In this document: in pieces, positions 29,505-39,309 of the stretch
How positions within the stretch are numbered: position 1 is the stretch's first letter
Layout: every line of letters begins with the position of its first letter
From: a virus
DNA length: 64,000 nucleotides
Virus record (IMG/VR): IMGVR_UViG_3300043775_000860
Location: 1-64,000 of that record
Reading direction: 5' to 3' (one strand)
The notes under the pieces: model-generated
The model's database searches: none
Seen by the model: the letters and a program-made list of their open reading frames with translations, nothing else
What the model was told of the DNA's origin: nothing
Made by a program: the position numbers and the translations under genes

Positions 29505-31710
29505 AGACCATGTGCCGCCGACAGCCATATCAAAAAAGAACAGTGTTCGTTCTTGGCAGTATGGTTACAACGAGCAGTACGACATGGTGGTAATCTCCAA
29601 GACAGGACAGATTGGGCAGATTATCAGCATAGCAGGATTGACCATTGCCCTACCAAATACTCCCAAAGAGTGTCATCAAAGACACTCAACAAAGAGTGAG
29701 CAGTATTGGGAAAGAGTTGACCTTCCTAAAGAACTCAGCAAAATTCAGTCAATCTTCCAATGGAACGAGATGCCTACCGAGTTTAAGGACCGGTGGGTTG
29801 ACTACATTGAGGAAGAGTTCAATCGTAGGGAGAATGGGTTTTGGTTCATGAACAATGGCATACCTACCTATATCCCCGGTTCGCATTATATGTATCTGCA
29901 ATGGTCAAGTATTGACATTGGATACCCCGACTACCGTGAAGCAAATAGGATATTCTACATTTTTTGGGAAGCATGCCGGGCAGACCCTAGGTGCTTCGGA
30001 ATGATATACCTAAAGATTAGGCGTTCAGGATTCTCATTCATGTCATCCTCAGAGTGCGTCAATGTAGCTACACTTGCTAGAGACTCAAGGATTGGCATCC
30101 TGTCAAAGACGGGTGCTGATGCCAAGAAGATGTTCACGGACAAGGTTGTGCCCATAAATAGCAGGTTGCCATTCTTCTTCCGTCCAATCATGGATGGTAT
30201 GGACAAGCCTAAGACTGAGCTAGCCTACCGCGTACCGGCATCAAAGATTACAAAGAAGAACATGAGCAACACCTCAGACAACGAGGTTGATGGTTTGGAT
30301 ACCACAATAGATTGGAAGAATACCGAGGAGAATAGCTATGACGGTGAAAAGCTACTTTTTCTTGCGCACGATGAGAGCGCAAAATGGGTAAAACCCAATA
30401 ATATTTTAAATAATTGGCGTGTAACAAAGACGTGTTTGAGGGTAGGTAGCAAGATTATTGGTAAATGCATGATGGGTTCTACCTCAAACGCCCTAAGTAA
30501 GGGCGGTGATAACTATAAAAAATTGTACGAAGACTCGTCATTGAGTAGTCGGAACGCCAACGGGCAGACTAAAAGTGGTCTATACTCCCTATTCATCCCA
30601 ATGGAATGGAACATGGAGGGGTTCATTGACCGGTATGGAATGCCCGTATTCAGAAAGCCTGAGCAATCTATTATTGGTGTTGACGGGCAGAAGATAACAA
30701 ATGGCGCTATTGACTATTGGGAGGCTGAGGTTGATTCACTCAAGAGTGATGCCGATGCGCTCAATGAGTTTTACAGGCAGTTCCCTAGAACAGAGGGGCA
30801 TGCTTTTAGGGATGAGAGTAAGTCATCACTATTCAACCTGACAAAGATATACCATCAGATTGACTACAATGATTCGCTCATTGAGTCACACAATGTTTCA
30901 CGTGGAACATTTCATTGGAAGGATGGCGACAAGGACGGTAAGGTTATATGGACTCCCGATTCTAGGGGTAGGTTCTTGATAAATTGGGTTCCTCCTCCCA
31001 ACATGCAGAACAATGTTTTTACAAGGAACGGTGTAAAGTATCCGGGAAATGAGCACTTGGGGTCATTTGGATGTGACCCGTATGACATATCTGCCGTGGT
31101 TGGTGGCAGGGGGTCTAATGGTTCTCTCCATGGGATGACCAAGTACCACATGGATGATGCCCCGGTCAATCAGTTCTTCCTTGAGTACATAGCTCGTCCT
31201 CAGACTGCGGAGATATTTTTCGAAGAAGTCCTTATGGCGTGCGTGTTCTACGGGATGCCAATGCTTGCTGAGAACAATAAGCCTAGGCTTCTATACCACT
31301 TCAAGAACAGGGGGTATAGGGCGTTTTCAATGAACAGGCCGGATAGGGTTCTGAACAAACTGAGCAAAACAGAGCGAGAACTTGGGGGTATACCCAACTC
31401 ATCGGAGGAGGTTAAGCAGTCTCATGCCTCAGCTATCGAGACCTATATTGAGAAGTTTATAGGGTTTGACACTACAAGTACCTATAGGCCATCGGATGAA
31501 ATAGGGTCAATGCCATTCACAAGAACGCTAGAAGATTGGGCAAGATTTGATATTAATGACAGAACTAAGTTTGACGCTTCAATTAGTTCGGGTTTAGCTA
31601 TTATGGCAAACCAAAAGAACGTATATTTACCTGAGAAAAAAGAGTCGAAAATTAGTATTAATTTTGCTAGGTACACTAATAGTGGAACAACAAGTCAAAT
31701 TATTCGATGA
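29473..31710 (+). CDS. terL: Terminase large subunit
   Basis: 745 residues. It starts with TTG at 29473, because the frame closes upstream at 29446 without an ATG. The ATPase region shows a degenerate Walker A (LKIRRSGFSFMSSS, about 181-193, no GKS/GKT) and a clear Walker B (LLFLAHDES, about 294-302). The C-terminal nuclease has GCDPYDIS near residue 533 as its first acidic motif. It should pump DNA into the prohead and cut it. A dispersed palindrome variant lies inside at 29670-29685. Confidence 0.85.
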   Translation: MQKEGLYQVVKDHVPPTAISKKNSVRSWQYGYNEQYDMVVISKTGQIGQIISIAGLTIALPNTPKECHQRHSTKSEQYWERVDLPKELSKIQSIFQWNEMPTEFKDRWVDYIEEEFNRRENGFWFMNNGIPTYIPGSHYMYLQWSSIDIGYPDYREANRIFYIFWEACRADPRCFGMIYLKIRRSGFSFMSSSECVNVATLARDSRIGILSKTGADAKKMFTDKVVPINSRLPFFFRPIMDGMDKPKTELAYRVPASKITKKNMSNTSDNEVDGLDTTIDWKNTEENSYDGEKLLFLAHDESAKWVKPNNILNNWRVTKTCLRVGSKIIGKCMMGSTSNALSKGGDNYKKLYEDSSLSSRNANGQTKSGLYSLFIPMEWNMEGFIDRYGMPVFRKPEQSIIGVDGQKITNGAIDYWEAEVDSLKSDADALNEFYRQFPRTEGHAFRDESKSSLFNLTKIYHQIDYNDSLIESHNVSRGTFHWKDGDKDGKVIWTPDSRGRFLINWVPPPNMQNNVFTRNGVKYPGNEHLGSFGCDPYDISAVVGGRGSNGSLHGMTKYHMDDAPVNQFFLEYIARPQTAEIFFEEVLMACVFYGMPMLAENNKPRLLYHFKNRGYRAFSMNRPDRVLNKLSKTERELGGIPNSSEEVKQSHASAIETYIEKFIGFDTTSTYRPSDEIGSMPFTRTLEDWARFDINDRTKFDASISSGLAIMANQKNVYLPEKKESKISINFARYTNSGTTSQIIR
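29670..29685. repeat. Dispersed palindrome, copy 6 (variant)
   Basis: GTGTCATCAAAGACAC, one mismatch in the arms, inside terL, read in a third frame (CHQRH). Confidence 0.6.
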
Positions 31711-34142
31711 AAGATGTATCGGTATCAATAAATTCACAAGCGTTTCCGACTCAGTTCGTAACTGATTCCGAAAAAGCTTCAGACACCTTTGGTCTACAGG
31801 TAGGCCAAGCAATACAGTATGAGTGGTTTCGTAAAGACGGAAACAGATGTAGGTACTACAATCAGTGGGGCGACTTTAATCGCCTACGCTTATACGCACG
31901 TGGCGAACAGTCTGTTCAAAAATACAAGAACGAGCTTGCTATAGATGGTGACTTGTCTTATTTAAATCTTGATTGGACTCCTGTACCAATACTTCCAAAA
32001 TTTGTGGATGTTGTTGTAAACGGAATGTCTGACAGGCTTTTCAAGGTAAAGGCGTATGCGCAAGATGCAATGTCTCAAGCAAAACGCAATAAGTATCAGG
32101 ACATGGTTGAGGGTCAAATGGCAGCCAAAGATGTTCTGAGTACAATACAAGAAGCTACAGGGGTTAATCCATTTATGATGAATCCCGAAGAACTTCCTCA
32201 AACAGATGAGGAGTTGTCTTTATACATGCAGCTTAAGTACAAGCCTGCAATCGAGATAGCAGAAGAAGAAGCTATCAATACAATATTTGACGAGAACCAT
32301 TACCAAGATACACGAAAGCGCATAGACTATGACATTACTGTAATTGGTATTGGCATTGCAAAGCATGAGTTTCTTCCCGGAGCAGGCGTTCAGGTATCAT
32401 ACGTAGACCCTGCAAATGTAGTTTATAGCTACACTGAAGACCCTTATTTTCAAGACTGCTTTTATTGGGGAGAGATTAAAACTGTTCCAATAACAGAGTT
32501 GATGAAGATTGACCCAACCTTGACCCGTGAACAGTTGCAAGAGATTTCAACGTATTCTCAAAGTTGGTACGACTACTATAACGTAGCGCAGTTCTACGAG
32601 AATAGTTTGTTCAGCAGGGATACTGCTACTCTTCTTTACTACAACTATAAGACCACCAAGAAGATAGTTTATAAGAAGAAGATTCTTGAGTCCGGTGGTT
32701 CTAGGATGATTGAAAAGGATGACAACTTTAACCCTCCTACCGAAATGATGGAAGAGGGCAAATTTGAAAAAATTGAAAAGACCATTGATGTATGGTATGA
32801 AGGTATCATGGTTATGGGCACGAACATACTTCTTAAGTGGAAGATGTCCGAAAATATGGTTCGTCCAAAGTCTGCTTCTCAGCACGCTTTGCCGAATTAT
32901 GTAGCCGTTGCACCAAGAATGTACAAGGGAGTTATTGAGTCTCTAGTTAGAAGGATGGTCCCATTCGCTGACCTCATTCAACTTACTCATCTAAAGCTTC
33001 AGCAGGTAATTGCACGTACCGTTCCGGATGGCGTGTTCATTGATGCTGATGGTCTTAACGAGGTAGACCTTGGTACAGGTCAGGCTTACAATCCTGAGGA
33101 CGCACTTCGTCTTTACTTCCAAACAGGTAGTGTTATTGGTAGGAGTTATACCCAAGACGGGGAGTTTAATAACGCCCGTGTACCAATTCAACAGCTTACC
33201 TCAAACTCCGGAGCATCTAAGACACAGATGTTGATAGCTAACTACAACCATTATCTAGACATGATTAGGTCTGTTACCGGACTTAACGAAGCTAGAGATG
33301 GTTCAACTCCGGACCCTAATTCATTGGTAGGGGTTCAGAAGCTTGCGGCACTTAATTCAAACACCGCTACACGGCATATACTTGAGGGCGGTTTGTTTAT
33401 ATATAGGTCTCTTGCCGAGGCCCTTACCTACCGAGTTGCTGACATTCTGCAGTACGCAGACTTTAAAGATGATTTTGCCAATAAAATAGGCAAATACAAT
33501 GTGTCTATTCTAAACGACATAAAGGATTTGTATGTATATGATTTTGGTATTTTCATTGAAATTTCTCCTGACGAAGAACAGAAAGCTCAGCTTGAAGCAA
33601 ATATTCAAATGGCTCTATCTAAGGGTGACATCAACCTTGAAGACGCAATAGACATACGTGAGATAAAGAATCTCAAGCTTGCCAATCAGCTTCTCAAAAT
33701 GAAGAGAATCAAGAAGCAGGAGCGTGAGGAGAAGATGGAAATGCAGAAGCAGGCAATGATTTCTCAGCAACAACTGAAGTCTCAAGAGATGGCATCTCAG
33801 ACTGCTATGCAAAAGATTCAGCTTGAAACTCAAGCTAAAATGCAGATTAAACAGGCTGAAGTCGCGTTTGATATACAGAGATTAAGGGCAGAAGCTGAGA
33901 TGAAGCAGATGCTGATGGGAGAAGAATTCAACTATCAGATGCAGATAGCCGGCGTAAAAGAGAGTTCTTTGTTGTCTAGGGAGGATATGAAGGAAAAGTC
34001 AAAGGCAAAAAGAATCAGCCAACAGAATAGCGAGCAGTCTAAACTTATAAACCAAAGGAAGAATAACCTTCCTCCTTTGAATTTTGAATCAAACGAGGAC
34101 ACCCTAGATGGTTTCGATTTGGCTGAGTTTGAACCTCGTTAA
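31707..34142 (+). CDS. Portal protein
   Basis: 811 residues, directly after TerL with a four-base overlap. The core (about 60-650) has the phage portal layout, with RIDYDITVIGIGIAKHEFLP and SYVDPANVVYSYTEDPYF as recognisable parts. The C-terminal 170 residues are a Gln/Lys/Met-rich coiled coil (QQQLKSQEMASQTAMQKIQ) that may contact packaged DNA or ejection proteins. It forms the ring through which DNA enters and leaves the head. Confidence 0.8.
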   Translation: MKDVSVSINSQAFPTQFVTDSEKASDTFGLQVGQAIQYEWFRKDGNRCRYYNQWGDFNRLRLYARGEQSVQKYKNELAIDGDLSYLNLDWTPVPILPKFVDVVVNGMSDRLFKVKAYAQDAMSQAKRNKYQDMVEGQMAAKDVLSTIQEATGVNPFMMNPEELPQTDEELSLYMQLKYKPAIEIAEEEAINTIFDENHYQDTRKRIDYDITVIGIGIAKHEFLPGAGVQVSYVDPANVVYSYTEDPYFQDCFYWGEIKTVPITELMKIDPTLTREQLQEISTYSQSWYDYYNVAQFYENSLFSRDTATLLYYNYKTTKKIVYKKKILESGGSRMIEKDDNFNPPTEMMEEGKFEKIEKTIDVWYEGIMVMGTNILLKWKMSENMVRPKSASQHALPNYVAVAPRMYKGVIESLVRRMVPFADLIQLTHLKLQQVIARTVPDGVFIDADGLNEVDLGTGQAYNPEDALRLYFQTGSVIGRSYTQDGEFNNARVPIQQLTSNSGASKTQMLIANYNHYLDMIRSVTGLNEARDGSTPDPNSLVGVQKLAALNSNTATRHILEGGLFIYRSLAEALTYRVADILQYADFKDDFANKIGKYNVSILNDIKDLYVYDFGIFIEISPDEEQKAQLEANIQMALSKGDINLEDAIDIREIKNLKLANQLLKMKRIKKQEREEKMEMQKQAMISQQQLKSQEMASQTAMQKIQLETQAKMQIKQAEVAFDIQRLRAEAEMKQMLMGEEFNYQMQIAGVKESSLLSREDMKEKSKAKRISQQNSEQSKLINQRKNNLPPLNFESNEDTLDGFDLAEFEPR

Positions 34143-34162
34143 AAAAATTCAAGTTTTTTGTA

Positions 34163-34170
34163 TAAATTTG
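34163..34170 (+). promoter_or_regulatory. TAnnTTTG element before the head genes
   Basis: TAAATTTG, 21 nt before the ATG at 34192, in the gap between the portal and scaffold-like genes. No -33 box is seen. Confidence 0.4.
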
Positions 34171-34191
34171 TAACAAATTAAATCTAATCTA

Positions 34192-35298
34192 ATGGAATTT
34201 AAAGTGAGAGCACTCGATGAGGTTGACTCAAAAAGCATTCAACAAGTTGAAAACGAACTTCTTCAAAAGCACGAACAACAATTGAATGGTGATTTTACGG
34301 AAAGTGAACCTAACATAGACACTTCTCAGATAGATACTCAAACGGAAAGCGAAGGTGCTCAAGCGCCTGAGTTGACGGAAGAGCAAGTTCTTTCATATAT
34401 TGGACAGCGTTATAATAAGCAAATCAATTCATTTGATGAGTTGGTGTCTGAGCGTCAGGAAAGCGAACAACTTCCTGAGGACGTGGCAGCTTATATGAAG
34501 TATAAAAAAGAAACGGGTCGTGGATTTGAAGATTTCCTTAAATTAAATAAGGACTTTGATAGCATGGACCCGGATACCATACTTCGTGAATATCTTACTT
34601 CTACACAAAAAGGTCTCGACAGTGATGACATTGATGTGTTAATGGAGGAGTACTTGTACGATGAAGACATTGACGATGACTCTAAGATTAAAAAGATAAA
34701 GATTGCACGAAAAAAGGCTATTGCGGAAGCCAAGAACTACTTCAATGAACAGAAGGAAAAGTATAAACTGCCTCTTGAGTCAAGAGCAAATGGTTTATCT
34801 CCGGAGGAAAATGAAGGATTTGAGGCATACCGTCAATATACACAACAGGCAAAAACCTTGCAGGAGGAAAACGAGCGTAAGCGCAATTGGTTTAACCAAA
34901 AATCAGATGAGGTCTTTAGTAAAGACTTCAAAGGTTTTGAGTTCGATATTGATGATAAGAAGATTGTTTTTTCTCCCGGTTCAGCAGCAGAATTAAAAAA
35001 GCTACAATCAAACCCAATGAACTTTATAAACAAGTACTTGGATGAGAGTGGTCTTATTACTGATGCGGCAGGATACCATAAGGCTTTGTCAATCGCAATG
35101 AATCCCGACAGATTTGCCAAGTACTTTTATGAACAAGGTCAGGCAGATGCAACCGAGGATGTGATACGCAAGACAAAAAATATTAATATGTCTGAGCGAA
35201 AAGCACCTGAGGCTATAAGTAAAGGAGGAATGCAGGTGAAGGCGGTTGCACCGGATTCCGGAAGGAGTCTAAAAATCCGCAGTATAAAGAAAATTTAA
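34192..35298 (+). CDS. Scaffold-like protein
   Basis: 368 residues, acidic, Gln/Glu-rich, largely coiled coil, with a basic C-terminus (GRSLKIRSIKKI). Position between portal and capsid and this composition are typical of scaffolding proteins that guide prohead assembly and leave before DNA packaging. No protease motif is seen. Confidence 0.6.
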   Translation: MEFKVRALDEVDSKSIQQVENELLQKHEQQLNGDFTESEPNIDTSQIDTQTESEGAQAPELTEEQVLSYIGQRYNKQINSFDELVSERQESEQLPEDVAAYMKYKKETGRGFEDFLKLNKDFDSMDPDTILREYLTSTQKGLDSDDIDVLMEEYLYDEDIDDDSKIKKIKIARKKAIAEAKNYFNEQKEKYKLPLESRANGLSPEENEGFEAYRQYTQQAKTLQEENERKRNWFNQKSDEVFSKDFKGFEFDIDDKKIVFSPGSAAELKKLQSNPMNFINKYLDESGLITDAAGYHKALSIAMNPDRFAKYFYEQGQADATEDVIRKTKNINMSERKAPEAISKGGMQVKAVAPDSGRSLKIRSIKKI

Positions 35299-35317
35299 AA
35301 ATTAAAAACTTAAAAAA

Positions 35318-36739
35318 ATGGCAGTTTTACCATCACCCGGGTATCAGCTTCAGCCAAGTGCGGAGCAGGTCCCATTGTCCACGAACTATATTACCAACTT
35401 TAACTTCTTGAATCAGTATCTTCCTGATACTTATGAGAAGGAGTTTGAGCGTTATGGTAATCGTACTGTAGCATCTTTCCTCCGTATGGTAGGTGCTGAA
35501 ATGCCTTCTAACTCTGACATGATTAAGTGGGCAGAACAAGGTCGTCTTCACACTAAATATGTGAACTGCGATTCTTCTGCTGCTGCTGCTGCAGATTCTG
35601 CTACCATCACCGTAAGTGATGCCAACGTAAGTGGTATTGCTATCCGTGCAGGTCAGACTGTTTTCATCTCTGAGAACTCTAGTGGTCTTTCTAACAAAGG
35701 TATTGTTACTGCGGTTAACACCACAGCAGGTACTTTTGATGTAGCCTACTACGAAGCAGGTGGTCAAACATTCCCCGGTACAGGAACTCTTTCTGTATGG
35801 ATTTACGGTTCTGAGTTTAAGAAAGGAACTGTAGGAATGATTGGTTCTTTGGAAGCTGAAGATGAAATCTTCGACAACTCTCCAATCATCATTAAGGACA
35901 AATACGCTGTAAGCGGTTCTGACATGGCTCAGATTGGATGGGTTGAGGTAACTACCGAGAACGGTGCTACCGGATACCTTTGGTATTTGAAGAGTGAGCA
36001 CGAAACTCGTCTGCGTTTCGAGGACTACCTTGAGACTGCAATGATTGAGGCTGTGCCTGCTGAAAGTGGTTCAGGTGCTGCTAACGCATCTATCAACCCA
36101 ATCTACGGTAACAAAGGTTCTGAAGGTATCTTCTACGTTGTTAACGACCGTGGTAACGTGTGGGGCGGTGGAAACCCGACTACACTTGTTGATTTTGACA
36201 GCATCATCTCTCGTCTTGACAAGCAGGGCGCTATCGAAGAGAACGTAATCTTCGTTAACCGTGCCTTCAGCTTTGACATTGACGATATGCTTGCTTCTCA
36301 GAACAGCTATGGTGCAAACGGTACTTCCTATGGTCTTTTCGACAACGATAAGGACATGGCGTTGAACCTTGGTTTCACAGGATTCCGTAGGGGTTACGAC
36401 TTCTACAAGTCTGATTGGAAATACCTGAACGACCCAACCATGCGTGGTGGATTGCCTACAGGTGCACAAGCTGCAGGTACTGTAACAGGTCTTTTGGTTC
36501 CTGCCGGTTCAACTACTGTGTACGACCAAATCCTTGGCAAGAACGCTAAGCGTCCTTTCCTCCATGTTCGTTACCGTGCTTCTGAAACTGAAGACCGTAG
36601 GTATAAGACTTGGATTACAGGTTCTGCCGGTGGTGCTCAAACAAGCGACCTCGATGCAATGGAAGTCAACTTCCTCTCTGAGCGTTGCGTTTGTACCCTT
36701 GGTGCTAACAACTTCGTGTTGTTCCGCTACGGTTCATAG
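35318..36739 (+). CDS. Major capsid protein
   Basis: 473 residues. It follows the portal and scaffold-like genes, and its codon use is regular, as for a highly expressed protein. The N-terminal arm (YLPDTYEKEFERYGNRTVAS) precedes an inserted beta domain (about 85-165, Thr/Ala/Gly-rich), then a core with ENVIFVNRAFSFDIDD and a C-terminal NFLSERCVCTLGANNFVLF. An HK97-type fold is assumed. A hairpin that could stop or stabilise transcripts follows. Confidence 0.75.
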   Translation: MAVLPSPGYQLQPSAEQVPLSTNYITNFNFLNQYLPDTYEKEFERYGNRTVASFLRMVGAEMPSNSDMIKWAEQGRLHTKYVNCDSSAAAAADSATITVSDANVSGIAIRAGQTVFISENSSGLSNKGIVTAVNTTAGTFDVAYYEAGGQTFPGTGTLSVWIYGSEFKKGTVGMIGSLEAEDEIFDNSPIIIKDKYAVSGSDMAQIGWVEVTTENGATGYLWYLKSEHETRLRFEDYLETAMIEAVPAESGSGAANASINPIYGNKGSEGIFYVVNDRGNVWGGGNPTTLVDFDSIISRLDKQGAIEENVIFVNRAFSFDIDDMLASQNSYGANGTSYGLFDNDKDMALNLGFTGFRRGYDFYKSDWKYLNDPTMRGGLPTGAQAAGTVTGLLVPAGSTTVYDQILGKNAKRPFLHVRYRASETEDRRYKTWITGSAGGAQTSDLDAMEVNFLSERCVCTLGANNFVLFRYGS

Positions 36740-36763
36740 TCCGAAGAAAAACAATAAAGGGTG

Positions 36764-36786
36764 GGGTGTCTTCAAAGACACTCCCC
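36764..36786 (+). terminator. Hairpin after the capsid gene
   Basis: GGGTGTCTT pairs with AAGACACTCCC (one bulged T), followed by a T-rich but interrupted stretch. It contains a dispersed palindrome copy. It may be a weak terminator or a 3' stabiliser of capsid mRNA. Confidence 0.5.
36766..36781. repeat. Dispersed palindrome, copy 7
   Basis: GTGTCTTCAAAGACAC, in the gap between the capsid gene and the next gene. Confidence 0.75.
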
Positions 36787-36817
36787 CTTATTTTAAAATT
36801 TAATTAAATTATATCTA

Positions 36818-37564
36818 ATGAAAAGTAAGTTGGTTCCTGCTGACAGGATTTATAAGCTTAAGGGAGATTCTGCTCCACTATCATACACTATACCATCAAG
36901 AAACACAAGGAGATTCCCTCTTCTTTGGTTTGATGAAGAAAATAATGTTAATAGACCTCTGAGGTATGCCATCAATCAAAAGACTCCTTTCGAGGACGAA
37001 CAGGATGGAAACGCTATCGTAGAGCCTATTATTTTTGAGAACGGATTCCTAAGTGTTCCCAAAAACAACCCTGTACTGCAGGAGTTTTTGCATTACCACC
37101 CGCTAAACGGAAGGACATTCGTTGAGGTAGACAACGAGAAAGACGCTGCAAAAGAGGTAGAGGTATTGAACTTTGAGGTAGATGCTCTGATTCAAGCTCG
37201 TCAGCTGTCAATAGAACAGCTAGAGACTGTATCAAGGGTATTGTTCGGAAAAGACCCATCAAGGTTTACCACTGCTGAGTTGAAAAGAGATGTTCTGATT
37301 TATGCCAAAAGGGACCCAAGAGGATTCCTGAACGTAATTTCAGACCCAATGTTGCAGCTTCAATCCAATGTGCACATATTTTTTGAGAATAAATTATTGA
37401 CATTTAGGAACGGGCATAAGGAGGTTTGGTTCAATTCTACCTCTAACAAGAAGAAAATGCTGACAGTGCCGTATGGTCAAGACCCATACTTTACGGTTGC
37501 TGAGTTCCTAAAAACTGACGAAGGTATTGATGCGCTTAAGATGCTTGAGAACTACTTGGCATAG
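36818..37564 (+). CDS. Post-capsid structural protein of unknown function
   Basis: 248 residues. ENGFLSVPKNNPVLQEFLHYHP is a recognisable stretch of a protein often found right after the capsid gene in Bacteroidota phages. The second half is helical (IEQLETVSRVLFGKD). Possibly a head-completion or capsid-vertex protein. A strong terminator follows. Confidence 0.55.
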   Translation: MKSKLVPADRIYKLKGDSAPLSYTIPSRNTRRFPLLWFDEENNVNRPLRYAINQKTPFEDEQDGNAIVEPIIFENGFLSVPKNNPVLQEFLHYHPLNGRTFVEVDNEKDAAKEVEVLNFEVDALIQARQLSIEQLETVSRVLFGKDPSRFTTAELKRDVLIYAKRDPRGFLNVISDPMLQLQSNVHIFFENKLLTFRNGHKEVWFNSTSNKKKMLTVPYGQDPYFTVAEFLKTDEGIDALKMLENYLA

Positions 37565-37592
37565 TTTAGTGTATTCATAGTGTTTGGTTACG

Positions 37593-37620
37593 GAGGGTAT
37601 TTCTATACCCTCTTTTTTTT
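37593..37620 (+). terminator. Rho-independent terminator
   Basis: GAGGGTAT and ATACCCTC form a perfect 8-bp stem around TTCT, followed by eight T. It ends the capsid-region transcript, and a -7-like element follows within a few bases. Confidence 0.9.
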
Positions 37621-37623
37621 GTT

Positions 37624-37631
37624 TATATTTG
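37624..37631 (+). promoter_or_regulatory. TAnnTTTG element restarting transcription after the terminator
   Basis: TATATTTG, 13 nt before the ATG at 37645 and directly after the terminator, which makes a promoter here likely although no -33 box is visible. Confidence 0.5.
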
Positions 37632-37644
37632 TAAAAAGAATACA

Positions 37645-38385
37645 ATGATAAATTCTGTAAGAAACACCGTATTGTCTATCCTAAATAAGAACAATTACGG
37701 ATATATATCACCTTCAGATTTTAACTTATACTCAAAGCAATCTCAGCTAGAAGTATTTGAGGAGTACTTTTCTGAGTATAATAAGATAACTAATATGCAA
37801 AATACACGAACTGCAGGTTCGGATTATGCAGATATTAGGAAGCCTATTGAAGAGGCTATGGAACTTTTTTCTCAAACGTCTACGCTGACTCAAGTAGCTC
37901 CCGCTTCAAATAGATTCTATCTTCCGTCTTTAACTACAACAGGATATGATTATTTTTTAATAAATAAAGTATTGTGCTATGATGGTTCAGGGGCACAAAG
38001 GGTATTCAAAGGAGAAGCTGAAAAGGTTACTCATAGTAAAATTACCATGTTGGTCAACTCGTTGCTTACGACTCCTACAGAAACTTATCCTGCATATACC
38101 CAAGAGGGAGCAGTAATGACCGTATACCCTACATCTATCAATCTGCCTAACGAAGTAGATGCTCAATACTTTAGGTATCCTAAAGACCCGAAGTGGACAT
38201 ATATTACACTTGCAAATGGAGAACCCGTGTTTGACCAATCACAACCCGACTATCAAGATTTTGAGGTTCCTGTAGAGGACGAGTATAAACTTGTTAGCAA
38301 GATACTTCAATACGCAGGAATGTCTATAAGGGAAATAGCTGCTGTTCAATTTGGCGGAGCTGAAGAACAAAAACAATCTGTATAA
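37645..38385 (+). CDS. Connector/adaptor-type structural protein
   Basis: 246 residues. It begins MINSVRNTVLSILNKNNYGYIS, with a beta-rich middle and a helical end (YKLVSKILQYAGMSIREIAA). Position between head and tail genes suggests a ring or adaptor between portal and tail. No specific family is certain. Confidence 0.55.
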   Translation: MINSVRNTVLSILNKNNYGYISPSDFNLYSKQSQLEVFEEYFSEYNKITNMQNTRTAGSDYADIRKPIEEAMELFSQTSTLTQVAPASNRFYLPSLTTTGYDYFLINKVLCYDGSGAQRVFKGEAEKVTHSKITMLVNSLLTTPTETYPAYTQEGAVMTVYPTSINLPNEVDAQYFRYPKDPKWTYITLANGEPVFDQSQPDYQDFEVPVEDEYKLVSKILQYAGMSIREIAAVQFGGAEEQKQSV

Positions 38386-38387
38386 TC

Positions 38388-39308
38388 ATGGCATACATAT
38401 CTCAATATCAATATTATGAAAATGGTGGCAACCAACCTAAGGATGCCAATTGGGGGTCTTACCAATACGTAAGCCTGTATGATGTAGTCAACAACTTCTT
38501 GTTGATGTACTCAGGAAACCATTCTCTAGTAAACAATGAAGAGCGTTATAAGATTCTGTTTCATGCAAAGCGTGCCATACAGGAGTTGAACTATGATGCA
38601 TTTAAGCAAATAAAAGTATTAGAGTTGACTGTTGATGACGGTCTTAGGTATATTCTCCCATCTGACTATGTGAATTGGGTGAGAGTAAACTTGTATAAGG
38701 ATGGTTATCTTAGACCACTTACTGAAAACATTCAAGTACTGTCCTCTCTTGCTTACTTGCAGGACCAAACAGGAAAGATATTATTTGACCAAAACGGCAA
38801 TGCTCTTTCTCCTGAGTTTTCCGAGATTGACTTGCAGCGTTTGGAAGGAATAAAAAGAAGTATCTATTTGAACCCCGGACCTTACAATGGTAGGTATGGT
38901 TGGAATGTTGACGGTACTTGGTACTTTGATTATAGCATTGGCGACCGTTATGGTCTTAATACTGAGACAGCAAACTTCAATCCTACATTTGCTATTGATA
39001 AAAGAACGGGTGTTATAAACTTCAACTCTGACATGTACGGTCAGTCTGTAATTCTTGAGTACATATCTGATGGTATGGAGGGAGGTAATGATGCTAGCGT
39101 TAGTGTCAATAAATTATTTGAGAAGTACATTTATGCTTATATTCAATATGAAATCCTAAACTCAAAACTTGGGGTTCAAGAGTATATAGTAAATCGTGCT
39201 CGTAAAGAGAAAAGCGCTTTGTTGCGTAATGCGAAAATCAGAATTAGTAACATTCATCCGGGTAGACTTCTTATGAATCTGCGTGGTATGGACAAGTGGT
39301 TGAAATAA
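38388..39308 (+). CDS. Tail tubular A/ring-like structural protein
   Basis: 306 residues. KILFHAKRAIQELNYDAFKQ and LPSDYVNWVRVNLY, then a C-terminal helix pair (LFEKYIYAYIQYEILNSKLG) rich in Arg/Lys, resemble adaptor proteins of podoviruses that sit under the portal. It comes just before the nozzle-like protein gene. Confidence 0.55.
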   Translation: MAYISQYQYYENGGNQPKDANWGSYQYVSLYDVVNNFLLMYSGNHSLVNNEERYKILFHAKRAIQELNYDAFKQIKVLELTVDDGLRYILPSDYVNWVRVNLYKDGYLRPLTENIQVLSSLAYLQDQTGKILFDQNGNALSPEFSEIDLQRLEGIKRSIYLNPGPYNGRYGWNVDGTWYFDYSIGDRYGLNTETANFNPTFAIDKRTGVINFNSDMYGQSVILEYISDGMEGGNDASVSVNKLFEKYIYAYIQYEILNSKLGVQEYIVNRARKEKSALLRNAKIRISNIHPGRLLMNLRGMDKWLK

Positions 39309-39309
39309 T

